Shown here one piece after another: positions 18,789 to 27,111 of a stretch of DNA of 64,000 bases. The notes below the pieces were generated by a model. It did no database searches and was not told where the DNA came from. It saw only the letters and a program-made list of their open reading frames with translations. Position numbers and translations under genes: made by a program. The stretch comes from Ottowia sp. oral taxon 894 (lineage in GTDB: Bacteria > Pseudomonadota > Gammaproteobacteria > Burkholderiales > Burkholderiaceae_C): NCBI RefSeq assembly GCF_001262075.1, contig NZ_CP012073.1:248001-312000 (forward strand), in the 5' to 3' direction. Each line of letters starts with the position of its first letter. Positions within the stretch are counted from its first letter, which is position 1.

Positions 18789-19247
18789 ATGTCGTTTGAA
18801 TGTGAGATATTGTGTGGCGCCTTTGATTTTGACGAAGGTGCCTTTCTGAAAAGTCAAGCAGTTTCCATGAGAGATTTTTCTATTGAAAAAGGGAGAATTT
18901 ATAGATGGGCCAATGGCAGAGTTCCGCTCGAGAAGCCCGAATATTATAAAATAAAGTTTAAAAAACTAAGACACAAGACAACTAATGAGTCTACCGAGAA
19001 ACAAATCGTTTACATGTATCAGAATTTCATATTGTCTCAAACAGCAATCCAAGATTATATTGACAGGCATGCAACAACAATAGATCTATTTTTTAAATGT
19101 TCAAAGGGAGATCTGTTTAGAAAATTCTTGATTGTTCAGGAGGCGGATGAACCAGCAGGTTTCTTTCTTAATGCAGCCATAATAGAGAGATTGGCCAGTT
19201 GCGGCTTATCTGTCGACATCGCTCTAAATCCTTCTCCCAATGCATGA
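18789..19247 (+). CDS. Soluble probable immunity protein for cassette 2
   Basis: A 152-residue protein whose ATG follows the cassette 2 stop codon with no gap. It begins MSFECEILCGAFDFDEG, has no membrane segment, and is mixed alpha/beta in appearance. I do not recognise the family. Among the immunity candidates only this one and the gene at 27112 look soluble, matching the soluble C-terminal part of the cassette 2 tail. The function is inferred from position only. Confidence 0.6.
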   Translation: MSFECEILCGAFDFDEGAFLKSQAVSMRDFSIEKGRIYRWANGRVPLEKPEYYKIKFKKLRHKTTNESTEKQIVYMYQNFILSQTAIQDYIDRHATTIDLFFKCSKGDLFRKFLIVQEADEPAGFFLNAAIIERLASCGLSVDIALNPSPNA

Positions 19248-19261
19248 ATTAATATCCACAG

Positions 19262-19567
19262 GAAGCGAGTCAGTATTGCAATAATTTTGGAGGCACAACA
19301 TTTAATACTCTGCCTAGAGAAATCATTAAAGGCGAAATCGGTGTCGGCGTAACCATTACGCAAGCTGAGCAAGGCATGGGAAGATTACTGGCGAGAGCGG
19401 CAGTAGCGCCTTGGATCCCAAACAAGCTTTTACCTGACCTAGCATCAATGAGTGTTCAGACATTGTCAAAGTTGCAGCAATCACGTCCTTATGGAGTGAG
19501 TAAGATCGGAAATATCGATGCGGTTTCGTCGCAACAAATGTATAAAAGGGCAATGCTTTCGCATTGA
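19262..19567 (+). pseudogene. Toxin tail remnant without core (cassette 2b)
   Basis: A continuous reading frame without a start codon: about 100 residues from EASQYCNNFGGTTFNTLPRE to KRAMLSH, then a stop. It carries no core sequence. Shorter, damaged copies of the same tail occur at 24528-24722 and 27008-27073. In all three places the tail is followed by the same MSKH-type immunity gene start. It is therefore the 3' end of a toxin tail whose upstream part was lost. Confidence 0.6.
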
Positions 19568-19606
19568 TGTCAATAATCTTTATGGAACGAATTTCAAGCA
19601 ATAATC

Positions 19607-19726
19607 ATGTCTAAACATAATACTCAGATTGGGGAAATAAAAAAACTGCATGGAAAAAGAAAGGAGCAGGCTATATTTTATCATCAGGAATGCCGTCAAT
19701 GCTGGCAAGGAAGTGACCGTGCATGA
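19607..19726 (+). pseudogene. Truncated MSKH-type immunity gene
   Basis: The first 25 codons (MSKHNTQIGEIKKLHGKRKE...) match the intact gene at 27112. After AIFY the sequence switches directly into toxin-core DNA (ATCAGGAATGCC, same as 16739 onward) read in another frame, and stops after 39 codons. This is a recombination joint, and the same joint recurs at 24837. Confidence 0.75.
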
Positions 19727-20156
19727 GAAAAGCATCAACAAGCACGGATGGAAGGGGTTTGGGTATATTGTTATTGATCCGGAAACCGGGGCGGGGGCTT
19801 ATTTGATTGAGGGGAGCGGGAATGGGGCCATATTAATGCTAATTGGCGTCATTTATATGATGGCGGCGCTTATTTTATTTATTACTATTGGAGCCAGCAC
19901 AGGAGGATTGGGATTAATTGCAGCCGGCACCGGATTGATTGCATTTGCTAATTTTCTTATAGCAGGCATATCAATATACATGGCTGGCTTGATGCTTGCT
20001 ACAGGAAACAAAAGAATATGTGCAGCCTTTATGAGCGTTTACGCAGGAGCAAGCTTGAGTATGCTTGCCCTCTCATTTAATGTTCTTGGTATGGTGATGG
20101 GGCAAGCTGCTGGAAATTTCTTTAGTGGATTTGCCTTCTCAGACCATTGCTCATGA
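19683..20156 (+). pseudogene. Silent toxin cassette 3: short core fragment plus four-helix tail
   Basis: Core homology begins at codon ATC 19683 ([10 protein letters not shown]) inside the truncated immunity gene and runs about 50 residues to LIEGSGNG. A unique tail of about 109 residues follows: three or four hydrophobic helices, glycine-rich (TIGASTGGLGLIAAGTGLIA), with cysteines in NKRICAAF and at the end (SDHCS). The only upstream ATG (19650) lies in the immunity remnant in the wrong frame, so there is no genuine start. It must be recombined into a full-length gene to be exported. Confidence 0.65.
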
Positions 20157-20467
20157 TGAGAAAACATATTACACCCATCGTATGGGGCATATGGATAATA
20201 GCAAATATATGCCCTATATTTCAACAAAATATATTTGTTGCGATTATCTATGCAACCTCTCTGGTGCTCATGGGAGCATGTGTTAATTTTAATGAAAACA
20301 AACAATCATCAATAATATTATTTTATATATTGATAGCTTTTCCCTATTCTATATCCTTAACCTATATCAAACCCGCCCTGAATTTCATGGGTATTTTTAT
20401 GTTATATATTTCGAGCTTTGCGGCAATCATGCTGCTAATTTTGAGAAAAAGAAATAAATCATCGTGA
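20153..20467 (+). CDS. Small membrane protein, probable immunity to cassette 3 tail
   Basis: A 104-residue protein starting at the ATG at 20153, which overlaps the cassette 3 stop codon (ATGA). It has four predicted membrane helices (VWGIWIIANICPIF, IFVAIIYATSLVLMGACV and two more) and a basic C-terminus (LRKRNKSS). No known family. Overlapping start and membrane character fit an immunity role. A decayed copy of its first part is seen at 26900-27007. Confidence 0.6.
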   Translation: MMRKHITPIVWGIWIIANICPIFQQNIFVAIIYATSLVLMGACVNFNENKQSSIILFYILIAFPYSISLTYIKPALNFMGIFMLYISSFAAIMLLILRKRNKSS

Positions 20468-20513
20468 TAAATGTGTAGTGGGATATTTATGCCATTTCAT
20501 TGCCTCTTGTGTC

Positions 20514-20603
20514 CTCAAAAACAGGAGCAAATTCAACCCCTATCAAAAAGCCATTTGTCGCAGTAAGTACGGGGACTTCATGCTATCAATCAAGGAGCAA
20601 GTC
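20514..20603 (+). repeat. Dispersed intergenic repeat, copy D, at the 5' joint of cassette 4
   Basis: Starts TCAAAAACAGGAGCAAATTCA, centre CATTTGTCGCAGTAAG, box TACGGGGACTTCATGC, end TATCAATCAAGGAGCAAG. It is nearly identical over about 125 bp to copy E at 27711, including flanking sequence up to ACTTTGCACCCGCTAC, and then jumps into toxin-core DNA at about 20646. Confidence 0.85.
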
Positions 20604-20645
20604 AGGCTGCTTCTTTGAACCTTGTTCACTTTGCACCCGCTACAC

Positions 20646-22647
20646 ACCCGACGCCTGGATTCCCATGGACGCCAGCTTCAAGCAATACACCTACAGCGAC
20701 GGCATGGATCTTCAGCAGGCCGTGCCGCTGGATGCGGCTGCCCTGATCAGCGCCGCCGGGCAAGGCGCGCAAGTCAATGAGGCCGAGGGCTGGGTGCAGC
20801 ACTTGAACACCGCTGCCTTGCAAGGCCAGCTCGGCGCTTATCAGCAAAGGCTCAAAGCCTATATCGACCGCCAGAACGGCGGCCAAAGCACTGTCGGCCA
20901 GGTGCTGGGCCAGCGCACGGCGCAAATCGATCCCCTGCCCTTTTTTGCCGCTACGCTGCCTTATGAAGTCAAGGCCCGAAGCCAGTCTTTCGGCGCCATT
21001 CCTGACAGCCTCAAGGCCAGGTTCAGATACGCCATCTATCCCGACAAGCAAAGCGCCGTGCTCGAGGGCAGCCCCATCTTGCAATTTGAAGCGGACACGG
21101 CCAGTCTGGCGGGCAAGAAGCTGACGCTGGCCTGGGTGGCGGCCAGCGATGCCGATCAGCGGGCCATAGAGGCGCTGATTCCTGCGCCACGCCCCGGACA
21201 GACGCTCAAGCCGCAAGATTTGCCCAGAGGGCTGCCCGCCAGCATCAGCCTGAAGCCGCAGATTTTGGTGGAGGGCGCTGTCAAGGTCGAAGGCAGCGCC
21301 TTGAGAGCGGGCAGCGAGCCGGTCGGCGCCGGGGCCTTTACCCAGTACGGCAGCCGCCAATGGGATGAAACGTATGATCAGCTCATCGCCGGGCAGCAAA
21401 CGGCATTGGGGCTTTCCATTCAAGGTGTTTCTGCGGCTCAGATAGAAAAACTGCAAGCTCGTATAGGAGCAACGAAAAAAACACTGGAGCAGCTACAGTC
21501 CGCACCAGAAAATCAACACGCTGGCATTATTCAGAACATTACTGGCGATGAAATTACAGGCGACATGCTCACAGCTACCGTGTGGGGCTACTTCGCCAGC
21601 CTGCAAGGTTATGGAGCAATCATATCCAGCCAGACTGGCATGATAGATCAGCCAGCATTGAGCTATGGTCTGTTTCACGCACAAGTCAAACCCAACAAGT
21701 TATATGGTCTTGTCAATCGGGGCGTCACGTTTCAAGGTTTGAATATGGACATAGGCCACTTGCGGCATATTCGATGGGTTAAAGACGATGATCCCAAGAG
21801 CCAGATCAACAAAGACCCCAATCTCGCCCAAAACGGCAAAACGGCCGCGCAAAACCGCTGGATTGCCTACAACAAGATGAGAGGCCAATACGCCAGCGCG
21901 ATGGAGCATGCAGCGCCGGAGGCGTTCTGGGTAGATAAAATGAAGTGCAGCCATACGGATGAAAACGGGCGAATCCAGAACCCGACATTAAATCCGTGCG
22001 CGGAAGGCATATCCGCCGTAAAGGCTATTGCCATCGCACAAGCCGAAGGGCAGAAGATTTACACGATCAACAAACAGAATGCGCAGACGGCGCTGCAAAA
22101 GTTGCCCATAGGCGGAGAAGTGGGCAGTGAAATCAGGAATGCCGTCAATGCTGGCAAGGAAGTGACCGTGCATGAGAAAAGCATCAACAAGCACGGATGG
22201 AAGGGGTTTGGGTATATTGTTATTGATCCGGAGACCGGAGCGGGGGCTTATTTGATTGAGGGGAGCGGGAATGGGGGCATCCTATTCACCATTTTCACGC
22301 ATGCGCTATTATTTTTCTTATGGTTCTTGGTAATCGTGGGGATGTCATCACTATTTATATTGATTGGTGGAGCCATCTTAACATTTATCTCGTTCGGCAT
22401 TCCAATGCTTGGAGTTGCATTTGCAGGATTGAGTTTAGCTGGCAAGCTCGCTGTAATTGGACTTGGGATATGGACATACTCGCACTTCTTCTTGGAGGGG
22501 TGTTACAGGGCAATTGGCAAATTTATTGGAAACATATTGCCCGGATTCGCCGCTTTTAAAGCAGCCAACTCTATCTCAAATGCTCTCAGGCTGATCTTTT
22601 TTGGCGCTGCGGCTGATACATATAAGTCAGCAGTTGAAGGTTGCTGA
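20646..22647 (+). pseudogene. Silent toxin cassette 4: long core fragment plus membrane tail
   Basis: Homology to the full-length gene starts in mid-domain at [11 protein letters not shown], the aspartate motif of the transglutaminase-like fold, and continues about 545 residues to GSGNGG. The open frame extends upstream only by reading through repeat D from a TTG, so there is no real 5' end. Bases 20648-21410 and 21791-22278 are almost identical to the full-length gene; 21411-21790 is a diverged, AT-richer patch. The tail (about 123 residues) has four hydrophobic stretches (FIFTHALLFFLWFLVIVG-like start) and cysteines in LEGCYRAI and at the last residue (AVEGC). A recombination donor or relic rather than an exported protein. 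Confidence 0.7.
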
Positions 22648-22648
22648 T

Positions 22649-22948
22649 ATGTCTATATGGAACCGCATGGTGAATCATGCAAAGCTAGAAAAATGGCGTA
22701 TTATCGCAATGCTGATTTTCTATTTTGAAACCGCATTGGCCGTCTTTATATTTAGAAATCAGAATTTCATATATTACATGATCTTTCAATGTCTATTCTT
22801 GGTGACAATGGGAGGCATTGTCCATATATCCAAAAAGCGCCTCAATTCGGATTTTTGCGAGTCTTACCGCATATCTAAAAAGTATGCTGCTCTAATATGC
22901 TCTTTATGTTTTTTCGTCTTGCTCATAAAAAAGTATATGTTCGAATAG
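22649..22948 (+). CDS. Small membrane protein, probable immunity to cassette 4 tail
   Basis: A 99-residue protein starting 2 bp after the cassette 4 stop. It has three hydrophobic segments (IAMLIFYFETALAVFIF, MIFQCLFLVTMGGIV, LICSLCFFVLLI) and basic ends (KKRLNSDF, KKYMFE). Family unknown. Homology to the next core fragment begins 2 bp beyond its stop codon, so the immunity gene marks the edge of the module. Confidence 0.6.
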   Translation: MSIWNRMVNHAKLEKWRIIAMLIFYFETALAVFIFRNQNFIYYMIFQCLFLVTMGGIVHISKKRLNSDFCESYRISKKYAALICSLCFFVLLIKKYMFE

Positions 22949-22949
22949 A

Positions 22950-24141
22950 AGAAAGGCTCAAGGCCCGGATGGAAGAAACCAAACAGACGCTGGAGCGCGC
23001 GCAGGCTGCGCCCGAAAGCCAGCGCGAGCAGATCCTGAAGGGCATCACCGGAGACAAGCTCACGGGAGACATGCTCACGGCCACGGTATGGGGCTACTTT
23101 GCCAGTTTGCAAAGCCAGGGGCTGATTGCCGCATCACAGGCGCAGATGGTGGATGCGCCCGCCTTGAGCTATGGGCTGTTTCATGCGCAAGTCAAACCCA
23201 ACAAGCTGTATGGCCTTGTCAACCGGGGCGTCACGTTTCAGGGCTTGAATATGGATATAGGCCACTTGCGGCATGTGCGCTGGGTGAAAGATGATGATCC
23301 CAAGAGCCAGATCAACAAGGACCCCAATCTCGCCCAAAACGGCAAAACGGCCGCGCAAAACCGCTGGATTGCCTACAACAAGATGAGAGGCCAATACGCC
23401 AGTGCAATGGAGCATGCGGCGCCGGAGGCGTTCTGGGTGGATAAAACGAAGTGCAGCCATGCGGATAAAAACAGGCGAATCCAGATCCCGACATTAGATC
23501 CGTACGCGGAAGGCATATCCGCCGTAAAGGCTATTGCCATCGCACAAGCCGAAGGGCAGAAGATTTACACGATCAACAAGGCCAACGCGCAGATGGCGCT
23601 GGCGAAGCTGCCCATAGGAGGAGAAGTGGGCAGTGAAATCAGGAATGCCGTCAATGCTGGCAAGGAAGTGACCGTGCATGAGAAAAGCATCAACAAGCAC
23701 GGATGGAAGGGGTTTGGCTATATTGTTATTGATCCGGAGACGGGGGCCGGGGCTTATTTGATTGAGGGGGGCGGTAATGGATGTGTAATTTTTGCCATCA
23801 TATTTGCAATCGTGGTAGCTACAATAATTTTAGCAGTGTTTGCCCCATTGCTAATAACCACATTTTCTGCCATTGCTGCAGTCACAGGGGTCTTCACGGC
23901 GGCTGCCATATCTGTTATCCTTTCTGGACTGGCATTATGGATAAGCGCAGAAAAAAATCTCAATAATAATCCTTGTGCGCAAATGTTCTTTCAAACATTG
24001 GCCACATCAATGATTACGCTTCCAGTCGGAGTGACTGCCAAGGTTGCCAAGCAGATACTTAGTTTAGTCCATCTGGAAGGCGCTTTTTGGGGAACAACTG
24101 TTGGTGCTGCATCAGGCGCGAAAGCCTGCTTCGCTTCTTGA
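22950..24141 (+). CDS. Silent toxin cassette 5: core fragment plus membrane tail
   Basis: Core homology starts at [15 protein letters not shown], equivalent to 16051 in the full-length gene, and runs about 277 residues to LIEGGGNG. The open frame reaches slightly upstream (22897) into the preceding immunity gene but has no convincing start. This copy belongs to a core sublineage with IPTLDPYAEG in place of [10 protein letters not shown]. The tail of about 119 residues has two or three strong helices (VIFAIIFAIVVATIILAVFA) and cysteines in NNNPCAQMF and AKACFAS. Probably not exported as it stands. Confidence 0.65.
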
Positions 24142-24149
24142 GGTGTAAA

Positions 24150-24383
24150 ATGGCTAAAGATATGCTTGATATCATAACCTTGGCGTCCTTTTTACTTGTC
24201 TTCTACTTTGCCAAGTTGAAAAATCACAAACTCTCCATAGTATTATCAATATTGGTTATTGGAAGTTATTCGTTATTTTTGCTGGTGTTCGTAGGATATT
24301 ACAACGAAAAATTATTCATCAAACTGATGTATATATTATTAATGGCCTTCTCATATCATATAATGCGAATTAATAAGAATTAA
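24150..24383 (+). CDS. Small membrane protein, probable immunity to cassette 5 tail
   Basis: A 77-residue protein beginning 8 bp after the cassette 5 stop, with a GAGGTG ribosome binding site. It has three hydrophobic helices (IITLASFLLVFYFAKL, SIVLSILVIGSYSLFLLVF, LMYILLMAFSYHIM) and a basic end. No family recognised. Position, size and topology repeat the pattern of the other cassettes. Confidence 0.6.
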   Translation: MAKDMLDIITLASFLLVFYFAKLKNHKLSIVLSILVIGSYSLFLLVFVGYYNEKLFIKLMYILLMAFSYHIMRINKN

Positions 24384-24527
24384 TGAGCACATGTATGCTA
24401 TGTGCCTGAAGAATTTTATTCGTGATATTATAGGCTAGGAGGCGAGGTTTATTTCTTTTGGGTGCCTGCTTGGATATATTTTTAACATTTGGCACTATAT
24501 ACGCTCTTGGTTATACCATGGTGAACA

Positions 24528-24722
24528 AGGCATGGAAAATTACTGGCGAGAGCGGCAGTAGCGCCTTGGATTCCAAACAAGTTTTACCTGGCCTAGCATC
24601 AATGAGTGTTCAGACATTGTCCAAGTTGCAGCAATTACGTCCTTATGGAGTGAGTAAGATCTGAAATATCGATGCGGTTTCGTCGCAACAAATGTATAAA
24701 AGGGTAATGCTTTCGCATTGAT
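24528..24722 (+). pseudogene. Damaged toxin tail remnant (cassette 5b)
   Basis: Related to the tail at 19262-19567 (shared LASMSVQTLSKLQQ and RPYGVSKI), with single-base length differences at two places and a stop replacing GNIDAV at 24664. The stretch 24384-24527 upstream is AT-rich and contains an open piece reading TFGTIYALGYTMVNKAW that may belong to the same lost tail. Confidence 0.5.
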
Positions 24723-24760
24723 GTCGATAATCTTTATGGCACGAATTTTAAGCAATAATC

Positions 24761-24880
24761 ATGTCTAAACATAATACTCAGATTGGGAAAATAAAAGAAC
24801 TGCATGGAAAAAGAAAGGAGCAGGCTATATTTTATCATCAGGAATGCCGTCAATGCTGGCAAGGAAGTGACCGTGCATGA
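24761..24880 (+). pseudogene. Second truncated MSKH-type immunity gene
   Basis: Same structure as 19607-19726: 25 immunity codons (MSKHNTQIGKIKELHGKRKE...), then the identical joint into toxin core at ATCAGGAATGCC and a stop after 39 codons. The identical breakpoint implies that one joint was duplicated rather than formed twice. Confidence 0.75.
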
Positions 24881-25325
24881 GAAAAGCATCAACAAGCACG
24901 GGTGGAAGGGGTTTGGGTATATTGTGATTGATCCGGAAACCGGGGCGGGTGCTTATATCATAGAAGGGAGTGGGAATGGGGGATGGCTTGCTTTGGCAAA
25001 TAATTACCTAATTTTGTATGGCCCAATGGCTTGGGAAAAAATTCGCCAAGACAGGATCACCCTACAATCCATCACAGGCCAGCTTAATGCCAACTATCGG
25101 GAAGCTGAGCATTTCTTATATGCACTTCAGCATCTTACGCCTGAACAAGGATGGCTTGTTAATGCAATAGCTACAGAGGGATATTGGATTGTGAAAGCGT
25201 TGTCCAACCTAATACTCCAGGGATATTCGCCATTCAGAGGTAGTCCGGTGACTTGGGATCAGCTGATTGCCGGCCTATATGGTGGATATTGTGCAAATTT
25301 TGGATGTGCAGGGATTCGTCAATGA
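24837..25325 (+). pseudogene. Silent toxin cassette 6: short core fragment plus unique tail
   Basis: Core homology starts at codon ATC 24837 ([10 protein letters not shown]), exactly as in cassette 3, and ends at IIEGSGNGG. The tail of about 114 residues is less hydrophobic than the others: helical, with REAEHFLYALQHLTPEQGW and a C-terminal GGYCANFGCAGIRQ containing two close cysteines. The apparent upstream ATG at 24804 lies in the immunity remnant in the wrong frame. I do not recognise the tail. Confidence 0.6.
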
Positions 25326-25600
25326 AAAGAGTTTGGGTATTTCTTTTGATATTTCTATTCGCTGTTTATTTGGTCTATCAGATCAAATCAGAACATGATG
25401 AAATCAGGGAGATTTGCAGCAATTCGTTAGAATTAAAAATATCTGAACTAAGTGTCCGATCAAGCAATAAGAATCTAAAATTTTCATTTAGCGATGATAC
25501 AGGTTTGATCTATGGATCAAAAACGTTTGGTCGAGTTGCGTGTTTAATAAAATATGATCTAGACGTAGTTACGAGCGCAGAATTTAGCGTTGTTGATTGA
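25322..25600 (+). CDS. Probable immunity protein for cassette 6, one membrane anchor
   Basis: A 92-residue protein whose ATG overlaps the cassette 6 stop (ATGA). One N-terminal hydrophobic segment (VWVFLLIFLFAVYLVYQI) is followed by a polar domain of about 70 residues that would face the periplasm, with two cysteines (EICSNS, VACLIK). This differs from the multi-helix immunity candidates and fits a tail acting outside the cytoplasm. Family unknown. Confidence 0.55.
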   Translation: MKRVWVFLLIFLFAVYLVYQIKSEHDEIREICSNSLELKISELSVRSSNKNLKFSFSDDTGLIYGSKTFGRVACLIKYDLDVVTSAEFSVVD

Positions 25601-25606
25601 GAGTCT

Positions 25607-26262
25607 GGCTATGGACATAGGCCACTTGCGGCATGTGCGCTGGGTAAAAGATGATGATCCAAAGAGCCAGATCAACGACAGGCCCGAGCTGAAGCAGAAC
25701 AACAAAAGCGCGGCGCAAAACCGCTGGATTGCCTACAACAAGATGAGAGGCCAATACGCCAGCGCAATGGAGCATGCGGCGCCGGAGGCGTTCTGGGTGG
25801 ATAAAACGAAGTGCAGCTATACGGATGAAAACGGGCGAATCCAGATCCCGACATTAAATCCGTACGCGGAAGGCATATCCGCCGTAAAGGCTATTGCCAT
25901 CGCACAAGCCGAAGGACAGAAGATTTACACGATCAACAAGGCCAACGCGCAGATGGCGCGGCAAAAGTTGCCCACATTGTGATATCTATGTATATTGTGG
26001 CAATTCTGACACCAATAACAGCACCATATTTGCGCTAATCGACATAACTTTGGCAGCGCCTGTTATAGCCACTTGGCTTTTAATGGCGGTCACCGCCATC
26101 ACACTTATCGTGACAGAGCTAGCCTATCATTTTGACGAACCAAATGAAAGGTTTGAGCCTAATGAGCGATTCATGACAGCAATGACCTTTTTACCAAGTT
26201 TGGGATCTAGAGGAAGTATTCTCTGGTTTCTTATAAGAAGCATCCTTTTCCTGAAAGGCTAA
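25607..26262 (+). pseudogene. Disrupted toxin cassette 7: core with deletion, tail in another frame
   Basis: Core homology begins at [11 protein letters not shown], 9 bp after the previous gene's stop, and belongs to the PYAEG sublineage with a local variant (INDRPELKQNNKSAAQ). At about 25975 (QKLPTL, stop) the last part of the core, from IGGEVGSE to GSGNG, is missing. The following sequence in a shifted frame reads ALIDITLAAPVIATWLLMAV...FLIRSILFLKG and looks like a membrane tail. The cassette has therefore suffered an internal deletion with frame loss and cannot act as a simple donor of tail plus full core. Confidence 0.6.
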
Positions 26263-26264
26263 TA

Positions 26265-26453
26265 ATGACTTTACTGAAGATATTAGGTTGGGTCAGCGTT
26301 TTCCTATTTTTTATTTGGGTAGTCGCAAAAAAAATCAGTCTGCCAAAAACAAATGGGGAGATATCTTATGAGAAGTCGCCGTTCACATGGTGGTTTATTA
26401 TCGTATCACTAATAGCCATGCAGACTATTATGATGTATCAGTCATTCCGATAG
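26265..26453 (+). CDS. Small membrane protein, probable immunity to cassette 7 tail
   Basis: A 62-residue protein starting 2 bp after the shifted-frame stop of the cassette 7 tail. Two hydrophobic helices (ILGWVSVFLFFIWVVA and WWFIIVSLIAMQTIMM) flank a basic loop. It seems intact although its toxin partner is broken. Family unknown; the immunity role is inferred from position. Confidence 0.5.
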   Translation: MTLLKILGWVSVFLFFIWVVAKKISLPKTNGEISYEKSPFTWWFIIVSLIAMQTIMMYQSFR

Positions 26454-26558
26454 CGGCATTTAGACGCCATGTGCTTTGATGAGTTGATTACCGACTACAA
26501 GACAACCTATCTCAAACATCATGTCTCAACATGGCATTGCGCACAACTTTCTCTATGA
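26454..26558 (+). pseudogene. Toxin tail remnant 8
   Basis: An open stretch in one frame (DELITDYKTTYLKHHVSTW...CAQLSL, stop) whose stop codon overlaps the ATG of the next small membrane gene as ATGA. That is the same coupling seen in cassettes 3 and 6. It therefore appears to be the last 30 or so codons of another tail whose core has been lost. Confidence 0.4.
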
Positions 26559-26812
26559 ACAAACACATGCAAGTACTGAACATCTTATTAATTATAATAT
26601 TTATCCTTGGCGTAATCATAGACACATACGCAACCCATAAAACCAAAAAATATAGTTGGCATTTCATGTCTTTTCTATGTTTTTTACTGGTTTTCATAAT
26701 ATCAATCGTATTTTATTCAAAAGAAGATTTTGTTTTTTACCTGGGAACCTCTGCATCCATTGTTTGCGCAATTACATCGGGATATAAATTGTTTACAGAA
26801 ACACGGTCATAA
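26555..26812 (+). CDS. Small membrane protein, probable immunity to lost tail 8
   Basis: An 85-residue protein. The ATG at 26555 was chosen over an in-frame ATG at 26531 because it makes an ATGA overlap with the tail remnant, as in the other cassettes. It has three hydrophobic helices (VLNILLIIIFILGVII, MSFLCFLLVFIISIVFY, and a C-terminal one containing GTSASIVCAI). No family recognised. It appears to be an orphan, since its toxin survives only as a short 3' remnant. Confidence 0.5.
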   Translation: MNKHMQVLNILLIIIFILGVIIDTYATHKTKKYSWHFMSFLCFLLVFIISIVFYSKEDFVFYLGTSASIVCAITSGYKLFTETRS

Positions 26813-26849
26813 GCATAGTGAAATAAATTATGTGGTTTGAGATTGATTG

Positions 26850-27007
26850 AAAATTTCTCCACTGGATTTGCTTTTCAGTCCATTGTTCATGACGAGAAGA
26901 TATATTACATTCACTGCACGAGTATATGGATAGTGACAAATATATACCCATATTTCAACGAAATATATTTGTAGCAACTATTTATGCAACATCTCTGGTG
27001 TCCTTAA
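26850..27007 (+). pseudogene. Decayed copy of cassette 3 tail end and immunity start
   Basis: This AT-rich stretch aligns by eye to 20113-20270: both contain GGAAATTTCT(T)TAGTGGATTTGC-like DNA (diverged here), then CATTG(C/T)TCATGA, GA(A/G)AA/GATATATTACA and a TATATTTCAACAAAATATATTTGT-like end. Frameshifts and substitutions remove both reading frames. Confidence 0.6.
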
Positions 27008-27073
27008 AAAATCGGAAATATCGATGCGGTTTCGTCGCAACAAATGTATAAAAAGACATGCTTTCGCATTGAT
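27008..27073 (+). pseudogene. Short toxin tail remnant before orphan immunity gene
   Basis: The last 20 or so codons of the tail seen at 19262-19567 (GNIDAVSSQQMYK) are recognisable, with a small deletion near the end. The spacer up to 27111 is nearly identical to that before the truncated immunity genes at 19607 and 24761. Confidence 0.55.
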
Positions 27074-27111
27074 GTCGATAATCTTTATGGAACGAATTTC
27101 AAGCAATAATC

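Noticed and set aside
20500-20645. An N-terminal extension of cassette 4 starting at a TTG.
   Set aside because: These codons are the dispersed intergenic repeat read in frame, and there is no ribosome binding site or signal peptide.
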